NCBI GenBank assembly: GCA_910577365.1
Contig: CAJTMU010000029.1
Location: 1 to 26,599 of the forward strand
Source: an uncultured Oscillospiraceae bacterium
Lineage (GTDB): Bacteria; Bacillota; Clostridia; Oscillospirales; Ruminococcaceae
Reading direction: 5' to 3'
Length of the DNA: 26,599 nt
Part shown: positions 1-6,818 of the stretch, one piece after another
Position numbering within the stretch: the stretch's first letter is position 1
Layout of the letters: every line of letters starts with the position of its first letter
The notes under the pieces: generated by a model
What the model was told of the DNA's origin: nothing
Databases searched by the model: none
What the model saw: the letters and a program-made list of their open reading frames with translations, nothing else
Made by a program: the position numbers and the translations under genes

Positions 1-2
1 TG

Positions 3-809
3 GTCATAAACGGCGATGTTGACGTATCAAGCGGCAATATTGATTTTATAGGCAATGTTTCCATACGCGGCAGCGTATTTGAGGGGTATAAGGTCACCTC
101 AAAAAAGAACATAACCATAAACGGCTCGGTAACGGGCGCAGAGCTTGACGCGGACGGCGATATAACTGTAAGGATAGGCGCTAACAGCTCGATTATAAAT
201 TGCAGGGGCAATGTTAAGCTGGGCTTCTGCGAGAACTCAAAGATAAAATGTGACAACAATGTTACCAGCGTGTCTTTTGTCGGCGGTGAGGTATTTGCGG
301 GAAAGAGCATTATTGCGTCGGGAAAAGGCGTAATGATGGGCGGAAAATATACTGCTTTGGAGAATATGGAGGCGACGGTCATCGGTTCTCAGAGCTATGC
401 TAAAACCGAGATCACCCTTGGAAACAACGCTGTGCTTTCGCAGGAGAAGGAATCCCTTATGCGCAGCCTTTCCGAGATGGAGGATAAATATGAGCAGCTT
501 GGACTTATAATCAAAACTCTTGAGGATCAGTCCAAGAAAACCAAGCTTTCACCCGACCGTGCTCAGCTTAAAATGGTTTCGGTTCGCAACAAGCTTCAGC
601 TTCAGCAGGAGATAAAGCGCAGCAAGAGCCGCATAAGCGAGATAGAGGTTGCTTTGGAGCTTTGCCAAAACCTTTCGGTTTCGGTAAAGGGCACCATTTA
701 CCCGGGAGTTACTTTGAGAATTAATGCATTCAGCCATAAGGTGAACAACATAAATTCTCACTGCCGCGCAACGATCATGGACGGAGATATAGCGTTTATG
801 CCGCTTTGA
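3..809 (+). CDS. FapA/DUF342-family protein, C-terminal part (5' end outside the window)
   Basis: The reading frame is open from base 3 and ends with TGA at 807-809, giving about 268 residues. The first part carries the glycine/asparagine-rich beta-helix-like repeats typical of DUF342/FapA (INGDV, FIGNVSIRGSV, ITINGSVTGAEL, GNVKLGFCENSKI). A charged, Lys/Glu-rich stretch that looks like a coiled coil follows (about 60-120 residues from the end), and the protein finishes with a short beta-rich tail (GTIYPGVTLRI). This order matches the C-terminal half of DUF342 proteins. Members are often called flagellar assembly protein A, but many occur in non-flagellate Clostridia and their role is unclear; some have been proposed to act as polymerising or envelope-associated scaffolds. 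The N-terminal domain lies outside the window, so function cannot be refined. A terminator-like hairpin follows at 840. Confidence 0.75.
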   Translation, partial: VINGDVDVSSGNIDFIGNVSIRGSVFEGYKVTSKKNITINGSVTGAELDADGDITVRIGANSSIINCRGNVKLGFCENSKIKCDNNVTSVSFVGGEVFAGKSIIASGKGVMMGGKYTALENMEATVIGSQSYAKTEITLGNNAVLSQEKESLMRSLSEMEDKYEQLGLIIKTLEDQSKKTKLSPDRAQLKMVSVRNKLQLQQEIKRSKSRISEIEVALELCQNLSVSVKGTIYPGVTLRINAFSHKVNNINSHCRATIMDGDIAFMPL

Positions 810-839
810 CCATTTGCTTTCAGTGTATTAATAAAATCG

Positions 840-866
840 GCAGCGTCGGAAACGGCGCTGCTTTTT
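840..866 (+). terminator. Rho-independent terminator of the FapA-like gene
   Basis: An 8-bp stem (GCAGCGTC pairing with GGCGCTGC, one G-U pair) with a GGAAAC loop is followed directly by five Ts. It lies about 30 bases after the stop codon and before the promoter of the next gene. Confidence 0.75.
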
Positions 867-923
867 GCTGTGCTTTGTTGAAAATTACTGTTTTAGATAT
901 GTAAAATTGTATAAATATATCCC

Positions 924-952
924 TTGAAATTTCCGTTAAAATATGGTAAAAT
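924..952 (+). promoter_or_regulatory. Sigma-A-type promoter of the LRR protein gene
   Basis: A TTGAAA -35 box (924-929) and a TAAAAT -10 box (947-952) are separated by 17 bp in AT-rich DNA. They lie 43 bases upstream of the ATG at 995. A strong ribosome binding site, GGGAGGA, sits at 984-990. Confidence 0.7.
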
Positions 953-994
953 AATTTTATAATACTTTATAATATTATTTATTGGGAGGATATT

Positions 995-2812
995 ATGGTT
1001 AGAACAAGAATTAACAAGGCATATGCTTTTCTGCTGACCCTTGTAATGCTTTTGTCGCTTTCCGTGTTTTTCTGTTATGACAGAGCATATGCGGATTTTG
1101 ACGGCGAATGGGAGTATTCAATATCGTCGGGAACTGCGACTATAATCGGTTACTCCGGAACCAGCGCCGAGGTATCGGTACCCGCAAAGCTGGGTGGGGT
1201 ACCGGTGGTTTCCATTATGGGAATGGCTCAGAATAATTTCAGACAAAGGATAACATCAATATCCATAGCTTCGGGAATTAAGGAGATCGGAGCAAATGCT
1301 TTCAGCGGTTACACAGCGCTTACAAAAATTTCGCTGCCCGATACGCTGCAGACCATAGGGGCAAACGCGTTTTTCGGGTGTTCATCTCTTGCGGCAATAA
1401 CTTTGCCGAATTCGGTGAATATCCTCGGTGAGGGTGCTTTCGCAAGCTGTACCTCTATGCTCAGCGCCAATCTGTCAGGTCAGACCAAGGAGCTTCCCGC
1501 CAAGTTGTTTGAGGGCTGCGCCAAGCTGTCCACAGTTACCATGCCTCTATATCTTACAACTATCGGGGATTCTGCATTTTCCAACTGCTCTATGCTGAAA
1601 TCACTGTCTGTTCCGGACAGCGTTACTGACATCGGGGCAAGCGCTTTTTCAGGATGCACAAGTCTCGCTGCGATAAATATGCCCTATTCTCTTTCTGTAA
1701 TAGGCAATTTCGCTTTTCAGAATTGTTCGTCTTTGACCTCCGTATTTCTCTGTAATGGCACAAGATCTATTGGTGAGGAAGCCTTTTCGGGCTGCACCTC
1801 TCTTAAAGAGATATACATAGCCCCCACCGTCAATAAGATTGGCAGCAGCGCGTTGGCTAACTGCACCAAAATTGAAAAGATCGTATTTGGAGGAGAGTAC
1901 TTTAATATCAACAGTGCGTTTGGCGTATCCGTTTCGGGTACTATATACTATCCCTCAAAATATGCCTCAAGCTGGGAGAGTTACAGCGGTTCGCGCAAGT
2001 CGTCCTACAACGCTCCATCCTCGGTTTCCGTTAGCGGCAAGACCAAGCTGACAGAGGGCGGAAGTACCAATCTGAAAATAACCGTCAGCCCCGCTTCCGG
2101 CGAATTCAGCGATGTTTATAGGCTTTACAGTTCCAACAGTGCAGTGATATCCGTAAATGAAAGCGGTAAGATTACCGCCAAAGCGCCCGGCTCTGCGGAA
2201 ATTACCGCAGTAACGGTAAGCGGCGTTTTAAAAACTGTTTCCGTTATGGCATCTCCCGCCGCTCCTGAGGGGCTTAAAGCAACGACAAAGTCCACAAGCT
2301 CAATTGATCTTACATGGAAGACTGCTAAGGGGGCTACCGGTTATAACATTTATCGCGCTTCAAGCAAAAACGGCAAGCTGAAAAAAATAGCTTCCGTTCT
2401 TGATACAAGCTACACAGATAAGGGTCTTAAGAAAGGTACTACTTATTATTATGTTGTTGCTGCTTATGTTACGGCAAACGGCTCCGAGGTAGTTTCCGAG
2501 TACAGCTCAAAGGTATCCGCAGCGGCTGCGTCCCCCGCGCCGTCTTCAGTGACCGCTAAAAAGTCAAAATCTGGCACAGCGGTCATAAAGTGGGCTAAGT
2601 CCACGGGAGCGTCGGGCTATGAGGTGTGGATAGCGCCGAAAGGCGGTAAATTTACTAAAGCTGCAACAATAACCGATTCTTCAAAGCTGTCCTATACAAA
2701 AACCGGACTTTCCAAAGGAAAGACCTATAACGTAAAGGTCCGCTCTTATATTACAGTTAATAATAAAAAGGTATATGGTCCATATTCCAAAACTGTAACC
2801 GTAAAGGTATAA
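995..2812 (+). CDS. Secreted BspA-type leucine-rich-repeat protein with Ig-like and two fibronectin type III domains
   Basis: The 605-residue product begins with a signal peptide: a basic start, a hydrophobic core at about residues 11-27, and a probable cleavage after AYA (33). Residues of roughly 60-300 hold about nine 23-residue LRR_5 repeats of the form IGxxAFxGCxxLxxIxLPxSV, typical of BspA/Treponema pallidum-type surface proteins. A Big_2-like bacterial Ig domain follows (about 335-405, with the SSNSAVISVNESGKITAKAPG pattern split over its strands), then two FN3 domains (about 415-500 and 508-605). There is no LPXTG anchor, dockerin or SLH domain, so the protein is probably released or held by other means. 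Family members bind host or other surface ligands, but the ligand here is unknown. The gene is monocistronic: it has its own promoter, GGGAGGA ribosome binding site and terminator. Confidence 0.88.
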   Translation: MVRTRINKAYAFLLTLVMLLSLSVFFCYDRAYADFDGEWEYSISSGTATIIGYSGTSAEVSVPAKLGGVPVVSIMGMAQNNFRQRITSISIASGIKEIGANAFSGYTALTKISLPDTLQTIGANAFFGCSSLAAITLPNSVNILGEGAFASCTSMLSANLSGQTKELPAKLFEGCAKLSTVTMPLYLTTIGDSAFSNCSMLKSLSVPDSVTDIGASAFSGCTSLAAINMPYSLSVIGNFAFQNCSSLTSVFLCNGTRSIGEEAFSGCTSLKEIYIAPTVNKIGSSALANCTKIEKIVFGGEYFNINSAFGVSVSGTIYYPSKYASSWESYSGSRKSSYNAPSSVSVSGKTKLTEGGSTNLKITVSPASGEFSDVYRLYSSNSAVISVNESGKITAKAPGSAEITAVTVSGVLKTVSVMASPAAPEGLKATTKSTSSIDLTWKTAKGATGYNIYRASSKNGKLKKIASVLDTSYTDKGLKKGTTYYYVVAAYVTANGSEVVSEYSSKVSAAAASPAPSSVTAKKSKSGTAVIKWAKSTGASGYEVWIAPKGGKFTKAATITDSSKLSYTKTGLSKGKTYNVKVRSYITVNNKKVYGPYSKTVTVKV

Positions 2813-2850
2813 ACCAAATTGCCGACACTTTCGTGTCGGCAATTTGGTTT
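2811..2850 (+). terminator. Perfect 18-bp hairpin terminator overlapping the LRR gene stop codon
   Basis: The arm AAACCAAATTGCCGACAC (2811-2828) pairs perfectly with 2833-2850 across a TTTC loop. The A-rich outer arm and T-rich end (TTTGGTTT) give a bidirectional terminator form. The last two bases of the TAA stop (2810-2812) lie inside the stem. Confidence 0.75.
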
Positions 2851-2881
2851 GAAGAAAAAGTTGTCAAAGTGCAATATTAAA

Positions 2882-2975
2882 GCAGTAAATTTTTGAGTGA
2901 GCCTAAGTCAGCAATACGTGGCGAAGTTGAGTGCTGCTGACTTAGGCGGGTCGAAAGAATACAAATTTAAATAAG
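2882..2975 (+). repeat. Structured intergenic repeat, copy R1
   Basis: This is one copy of a repeat family defined within this window. The left flank is GCAGTAAATTTTT (2882-2894), followed by GAG. A perfect 13-bp stem joins GCCTAAGTCAGCA (2901-2913) to TGCTGACTTAGGC (2935-2947) across a 21-base loop. The right flank is GGGTCG, then an A/T-rich tail ending AAATAAG. The other copies are at 15314-15590, 17173-17262, 24958-25050 and 25074-25132. Unlike most other copies, R1 is not followed closely by a convincing start codon in the same direction. Confidence 0.65.
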
Positions 2976-3005
2976 TTAGCTTAGATCAACACTTTATATA
3001 CAGTC

Positions 3006-3037
3006 TTAATCTCCGACACCTTAATGTCGGAGATTAA
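3006..3037. repeat. Perfect 13-bp inverted repeat (hairpin)
   Basis: TTAATCTCCGACA (3006-3018) pairs with TGTCGGAGATTAA (3025-3037) across a CCTTAA loop. There is no good T-run on either strand, so a terminator role is only possible. It lies just beyond the 3' end of the minus-strand GH3 C-terminal fragment. It shares the core CCGACA...TGTCGG with the hairpin at 2811-2850. Confidence 0.5.
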
Positions 3038-3142
3038 ATTGTCTGCAAGATTGGAAATTTCAAATCCTGATAGCTTAATTACTTCGCAGCATCGCAGTTT
3101 AGTAGACTTATATATGAAATCTAAACAAAGTCTTTATACGGT

Positions 3143-4377
3143 TTACCGTTCAATAATGATCGCTGCTTCACCGGAAAAATTGAATCCGCTGTGCTCCGAG
3201 GGCATACAGAAGCCCGCGTACAGTTTGAATTTCCCGCTCCGAATGGCTCTGATGCCGTTTTCGTCAACGATTTCAAACGCGCTGTCACCAATAGGAACGG
3301 TAATTTTTTTGCTTTCGCCGGCTTCAAGACCAATACGCTCAAATCCGCAAAGGCTGCATTTGGGTGCGTCATTGGCGTCAGAGCTGATATAGAACAGCAG
3401 ATCACCTCTCCACATTCCTGAGCGGTATCAGGGAGAATTTTGACGGACGGGTTCTGTATGCGGAGGGCTGCCATCTTTATAAAGACAGAACTCAGGCACT
3501 TGTTCGTGCGGGCAACAGGCTTTGTGAAGCGATTTCGGCAGCTGAATGCGCCGATGCGGTGGTGATCTGTCTGGGTCTGGACGCTACCCTTGAGGGCGAA
3601 GAGGGTGACACATCAAACGAATTTTCCTCAGGCGACAAAAAGGATCTGCGTCTGCCTGAAAGTCAGCGCGAGCTGCTGGAAAAGGTAAGGGCTGTCGGTA
3701 AGCCCACAATTGTTGTTCTTGCGGCGGGAAGCTCAGTAAATATTGAGAGCAGCTGCGATGCTCTTATCAATATGTGGTATCCCGGACAATGCGGCGGGAA
3801 GATAGGTTTCCTCAAGGTCTTTCGGGGAAACTTCCGCGTCAAACTCATGGCGGACAGATTCTGGGCCGCTGTGAACGGCAAAATGCTTGGCGCAGGCGGC
3901 AGTCATAAGATATTTTCCATCTCCCTGCAAGCCCTTTACCATTTCAACGCCAAGCTCGGCGGTAAGATAAGGGCACTCGCCATAAGTTTCGTGACCGCGT
4001 CCCCATCTGGGGTCGCGGAAAATGTTGATGTTCGGCGTCCAGAGCGTAAGTCCCTTATAGATGTCGAAATCCCCATGCCTTTGAGAAGCGTTGTACTTTG
4101 CGCGGGCTTCGACAGCTATTGCGCGTCCTACGCGCCTTATAATATCCCTGTCAAAGGCAGCGGCAAGGGCTATCGCCTGCGGGAAAACGGTGGCTGTACC
4201 CTCGCGCGCTACTCCGTGAAGTCCCTCGTTCCACCAATTGTATGCGGGAAGACCCGCGGCTGGGATTGGCGGTGCATCATATGTGAGCTGCTCCGCCTGC
4301 TGCTGTGTAGTCAGCTTGTCCGCAAGCGCCTCGGCGCGCTCAAGCGGCGACAGCTCGGTATTCATAAAATCGTTCAT
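3143..4377 (-). pseudogene. Glycoside hydrolase family 3 gene, disrupted: N- and C-terminal pieces in place, middle piece inverted
   Basis: On the minus strand, 4377 down to about 3797 encodes about 193 residues of a GH3 N-terminal barrel. The start is supported by AAAGGAGG just upstream. Motifs include YNWWNEGLHG, PQAIALAAAFD, the NIFRDPRWGRGHETYGE block, KHFAVHSGPE and the ETYLPA block. The frame then runs into unrelated sequence and stops at 3733. The minus strand from about 3415 to 3143 encodes the final ~85 residues of a GH3 fibronectin-like domain (CGFERIGLEAGESKKITVPI, FEIVDENG, LYAG). The intervening GH3_C segment is present but on the plus strand. Roughly 200 residues between N and middle pieces, and about 100 between middle and C pieces, appear to be missing by family comparison. 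An intact protein of this family (beta-glucosidase or beta-xylosidase, about 700 residues) cannot be made. Confidence 0.85.
3418..3798 (+). pseudogene. Inverted middle fragment of the GH3 gene (GH3_C domain)
   Basis: This plus-strand frame reads as an uninterrupted GH3 C-terminal alpha/beta sandwich segment of about 125 residues: LSGIREN, VLYAEGCHLYKDR, VVICLGLDATLEGEEGDTS, LPESQRELLEKV, KPTIVVLAAGSSV and ALINMWYPGQCGG. It ends where the antisense of the N-terminal fragment begins. It has no start codon or ribosome binding site of its own before the ATG at 3559. Past about 3798 the frame stays open to 4470 only as the antisense of the N-terminal GH3 piece, so the 303-residue frame starting at 3559 is not a real gene. 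At the right junction a GGCGG run matches the CCGCC coding for the LPA end of the N piece, which suggests a short inverted homology at the breakpoint. Confidence 0.82.
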
Positions 4378-4422
4378 AAAAAACCTCCTTTATATTTGGT
4401 AATATTTGATATTGATATTGAT

Positions 4423-4451
4423 ATTATATCACACGAATTGCTTTTTTTCAA
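4423..4451 (-). promoter_or_regulatory. Promoter of the disrupted GH3 gene
   Basis: Read on the minus strand, TTGAAA (4451-4446) and a consensus TATAAT (4428-4423) are separated by 17 bp. The promoter is about 45 bases upstream of the GH3 ATG at 4377. Three GATATT hexamers lie between the -10 box and the ribosome binding site. The promoter looks intact although the gene is broken. Confidence 0.75.
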
Positions 4452-4844
4452 GATTTTTTCGGTAAAATAACGTTTTTAGGCTTATGTTTATACTCTTTGT
4501 GCAATTTGCCTAAACAAATTTTTGATATAAAATTCATGTCATATCTTGAAAAATCTTGTCATAATAAGCTATAATATCTGGTTAATATTATTATACGGGT
4601 GAAAAAATTTTTTTATGCTGTGTTTTCTTAGGTTTTATTGCTTCGCTTTGTATATATTTAACAATATGAGATATATAATGAAAGCCTATTGATAAAATGT
4701 ATTTTTACAAACTAAATCAAAGAAGAAAATTTGATGCCAATAAAACAGTTTTTGGCTAAAGCCTCTGAGTGTATTTTGTTTTGCATTTCAATTAATGTCG
4801 GTTAAAACACACAAAATAAGTGTACTTTGCCCAAAATGTTCGGA
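4452..4844. other. AT-rich intergenic region without a recognisable gene
   Basis: About 390 bases of AT-rich DNA hold no convincing reading frame or RNA gene. The only visible features are a promoter-like site on the plus strand at 4546-4575 and a small GGCTAAAGCC hairpin near 4755. Confidence 0.6.
4546..4575 (+). promoter_or_regulatory. Possible promoter without an adjacent gene
   Basis: TTGAAA (4546-4551) and TATAAT (4570-4575) are spaced by 18 bp on the plus strand. The nearest plus-strand start codon is 400 bases downstream, beyond a better-placed promoter at 4845-4873. In DNA this AT-rich the match may be chance. Confidence 0.35.
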
Positions 4845-4873
4845 TTGCGATTCCCAGCCGGCAGTGATATACT
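4845..4873 (+). promoter_or_regulatory. Promoter of the PAS/GGDEF-like gene
   Basis: TTGCGA (-35, 4845-4850) and TATACT (-10, 4868-4873) are separated by 17 bp. A TG one base before the -10 box gives it an extended -10 form. This predicts a 5' leader of about 95 bases before the ATG at 4976. Confidence 0.6.
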
Positions 4874-4975
4874 TAGTATAGGGTGTCGGACGCGGCACTG
4901 TCCTTTCTTTAGTGAGGACTGATAAAATATACTGCTGTGCCGTCATCAGAACAAAATACACACAAGGAGAGGAAA

Positions 4976-6067
4976 ATGGACAAAAACCAGCTGACATTAG
5001 GTGCAGCGGCAAATTTTGAAGACTGTCTTAAGGTAATCCGTGTGAATACCGATACGGGAAAATGCGATTTTCTCGGGCAGACAGTAAAGCCTGCCGCAAG
5101 CAGACCTACGCTTGGCAGATATCTTGCCAAACTGGCTGAAAGCGAGTGGATCTATCCTGCGGATCTTGAAACATACTCGCACATATTTGAGCTGAACTGC
5201 ATGAAGCAGCGGCTTGTGGGAGGGAGGTTGATTTTAAACGGGATACGCGTAAAACCCGCAGATACTTATATTTGGACTGATTTTGAGATTATCTGTCCAA
5301 AAAGCTGCCCTCAGAATATTTTTATTTTTGTCAGAGTACTTAAACGCAAAAACCGCCCTTCGCTGAAAGATTATCATATGCTTTTGAGGATTGCCCCGGC
5401 GGGAAAAGCAATATATCCGATAATAGCGCCGTTTGAATACTTTAACGATTTTAATGGGGCGCTTGAGTCATATGTTAAAAGCTTTGGAATGGAGCTGTCC
5501 GATCTGAATGGCACTGGCGGTGAACTGCGCCGCAGCGGAGGTCTTACTTTTGAGCTTTTGCCATGCCGCGGTGCTGATTCGACAGGGCTGCTGGCGGCGG
5601 TATATGAAACCGACTACGTTTCGGAGGAGCGGCAAACGGAGGTTTTTGACTGCTATAAGAAAATTGACGCGGAAACGGGATTGTATTCCGAATATTATGT
5701 CAAAAATCATGCGGATATGTCCGGCGACCAGTATATCGGCGCGATGCTTATAAGCTCTGAGGGAGCCGCGCATGACAAAGCTCTCACAATTTTAAAATGC
5801 GATTTTGCTGACAGCGCCTTCGTGCGCGGCGAATATCTTGCCTTGCTGCTTACGGCGGGAAGTATAAGCCGCCTGCGACATTGTTTCGGCGCACTGTGCC
5901 GCAGGCTTGCCGATACTGGCTGCGATTTTATGGTAAAGATATCTTTAGCAGTTCATGCCGCAAGTGCGGATGGGATACTGGATTATGCAGAAAAAAGTGA
6001 GCCTCAGACACCAAGAGATTTCCGCTGGTCGGTGGTTGGCGAGGTACGGGAAACGGTATCTCAGTAA
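4976..6067 (+). CDS. Probable PAS-like / degenerate GGDEF-domain protein
   Basis: The ATG at 4976 is chosen over an upstream in-frame ATG (4937) because AAGGAGAGG lies directly before it; this gives 363 residues. Residues of about 15-125 have the rhythm of a PAS-like sensor seen in gut Clostridia (FEDCLKVIRVNTDTGKC near the start, then DLETYSHIFEL and TYIWTDFEII). The C-terminal third resembles a GGDEF fold: TGLYSEYY (234-241) in place of the DxLTGLxNRR motif, LTILKCDF, then RGEYLALLL at the active-site loop (284-292), and a later MVKISLAVHAA strand matching the SxG/A region. The GGDEF signature itself is lost (RGEYL), so cyclic-di-GMP synthesis is unlikely. There is no membrane segment or signal peptide, so it is predicted cytoplasmic. 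It appears monocistronic. The domain assignment rests on eye-level resemblance and is uncertain. Confidence 0.6.
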   Translation: MDKNQLTLGAAANFEDCLKVIRVNTDTGKCDFLGQTVKPAASRPTLGRYLAKLAESEWIYPADLETYSHIFELNCMKQRLVGGRLILNGIRVKPADTYIWTDFEIICPKSCPQNIFIFVRVLKRKNRPSLKDYHMLLRIAPAGKAIYPIIAPFEYFNDFNGALESYVKSFGMELSDLNGTGGELRRSGGLTFELLPCRGADSTGLLAAVYETDYVSEERQTEVFDCYKKIDAETGLYSEYYVKNHADMSGDQYIGAMLISSEGAAHDKALTILKCDFADSAFVRGEYLALLLTAGSISRLRHCFGALCRRLADTGCDFMVKISLAVHAASADGILDYAEKSEPQTPRDFRWSVVGEVRETVSQ

Positions 6068-6116
6068 CATTATAAAATAAAAATTGAGAAAAATGTAAAA
6101 AAATTCGGAATACTAC

Positions 6117-6145
6117 TTGATTTTTGGAAAAAAGTGTGGTATAAT
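6117..6145 (+). promoter_or_regulatory. Promoter of the rimP-nusA-infB operon
   Basis: TTGATT (6117-6122) and a consensus TATAAT (6140-6145) have a 17-bp spacer. They are followed by a leader of about 100 bases with a stem-loop before rimP. This is the only clear promoter in the window for the downstream translation genes. Confidence 0.8.
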
Positions 6146-6164
6146 ATAAAAGATAGATTAGGCT

Positions 6165-6191
6165 AAAGACTGGGGCTTCGCTCCAGTCTTT
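6165..6191 (+). promoter_or_regulatory. Stem-loop in the rimP leader
   Basis: AAAGACTGGGGC (6165-6176) pairs with GCTCCAGTCTTT (6180-6191) across a TTC loop (12 bp, one G-U). It is followed by a moderately T-rich stretch (TAAGTTTTGTTTG). It begins about a dozen bases after the expected transcription start. Its position and form suggest attenuation or 5'-end protection of the operon mRNA. Which of these applies cannot be decided from sequence. Confidence 0.65.
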
Positions 6192-6255
6192 AAGTTTTGT
6201 TTGAGCGGAGAGCCGCAGCAGCGGCGTTCGGAATAGCGGAAGGAGGCTTTGCCCA

Positions 6256-6753
6256 ATGGCTTTGGCTAAGGGCTTTAACGCAGTGGAGTCCGCTGCGGAG
6301 GCGGCGGTCAGGGATATCGTGGAATCCCACGGTTTTTCGTTGTGGGATGTGGTTTTTGTTAAGGAGGGCGCAGGTTGGTATCTCCGCGTGCTGATAGACA
6401 AGAAAGGCGGTGTGTCGATAGATGACTGCGAGTCGATAGACGGTCTTATCAATGAAGTGATAGATCAGCAGGATTTTATCGACAGGGTGGATTATCTTGA
6501 GATAGGCTCCGCGGGGCTTGAGCGGACAGTAAGGAGAGTCGCACAGCTGGAGCCTTCGGTGGGAAAAAAGATTAAGCTTAAAACCTATAAGCTGTGCGAC
6601 GGGCTTCCCGAAAAGACGGTGAAGTGTAAGCTGGACGGCTTTGACGGGGAAATGATAACCGTTTCGGGGGATTTCGGAAGCGTTTGCCTCGCAGTGTCGG
6701 AGGTGTCAGGGATAAATTACGACGACTTTGACGATTACGAAGAGCTTGACTGA
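6256..6753 (+). CDS. rimP: Ribosome maturation factor RimP
   Basis: The product is 165 residues, the usual length for RimP (YlxS/P15a), a cytoplasmic factor needed for maturation of the 30S subunit. Visible family blocks are the N-terminal V(K)EGAGWYLRVLIDKKGGVSIDDCESI segment, the DYLEIGSAGLERTV block (normally the YxLEVSSPGLxRPL motif, here diverged to IGSAGLERTV) and a C-terminal SH3-like barrel ending in the acidic DDFDDYEELD. The ATG at 6256 follows AAGGAGG at a nine-base spacing. It is the first gene of the operon driven from 6117, directly before nusA, which is the standard bacterial arrangement. Confidence 0.93.
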   Translation: MALAKGFNAVESAAEAAVRDIVESHGFSLWDVVFVKEGAGWYLRVLIDKKGGVSIDDCESIDGLINEVIDQQDFIDRVDYLEIGSAGLERTVRRVAQLEPSVGKKIKLKTYKLCDGLPEKTVKCKLDGFDGEMITVSGDFGSVCLAVSEVSGINYDDFDDYEELD

Positions 6754-6818
6754 TTGAATAAAGAAAAATAGGGCGGTATACATCCGCACAGTAAAAACAA
6801 TGGAGGAATTTAAGGAAA

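Noticed and set aside
3024..3392. A 122-residue plus-strand frame after the hairpin at 3006
   Set aside because: It has no ribosome binding site, starts inside a hairpin arm, and most of it is antisense to the GH3 C-terminal piece.
3559..4470. A 303-residue plus-strand reading frame
   Set aside because: Only its first ~80 residues are GH3-like (the inverted middle piece). The rest is the antisense of the GH3 N-terminal fragment and has no independent support.
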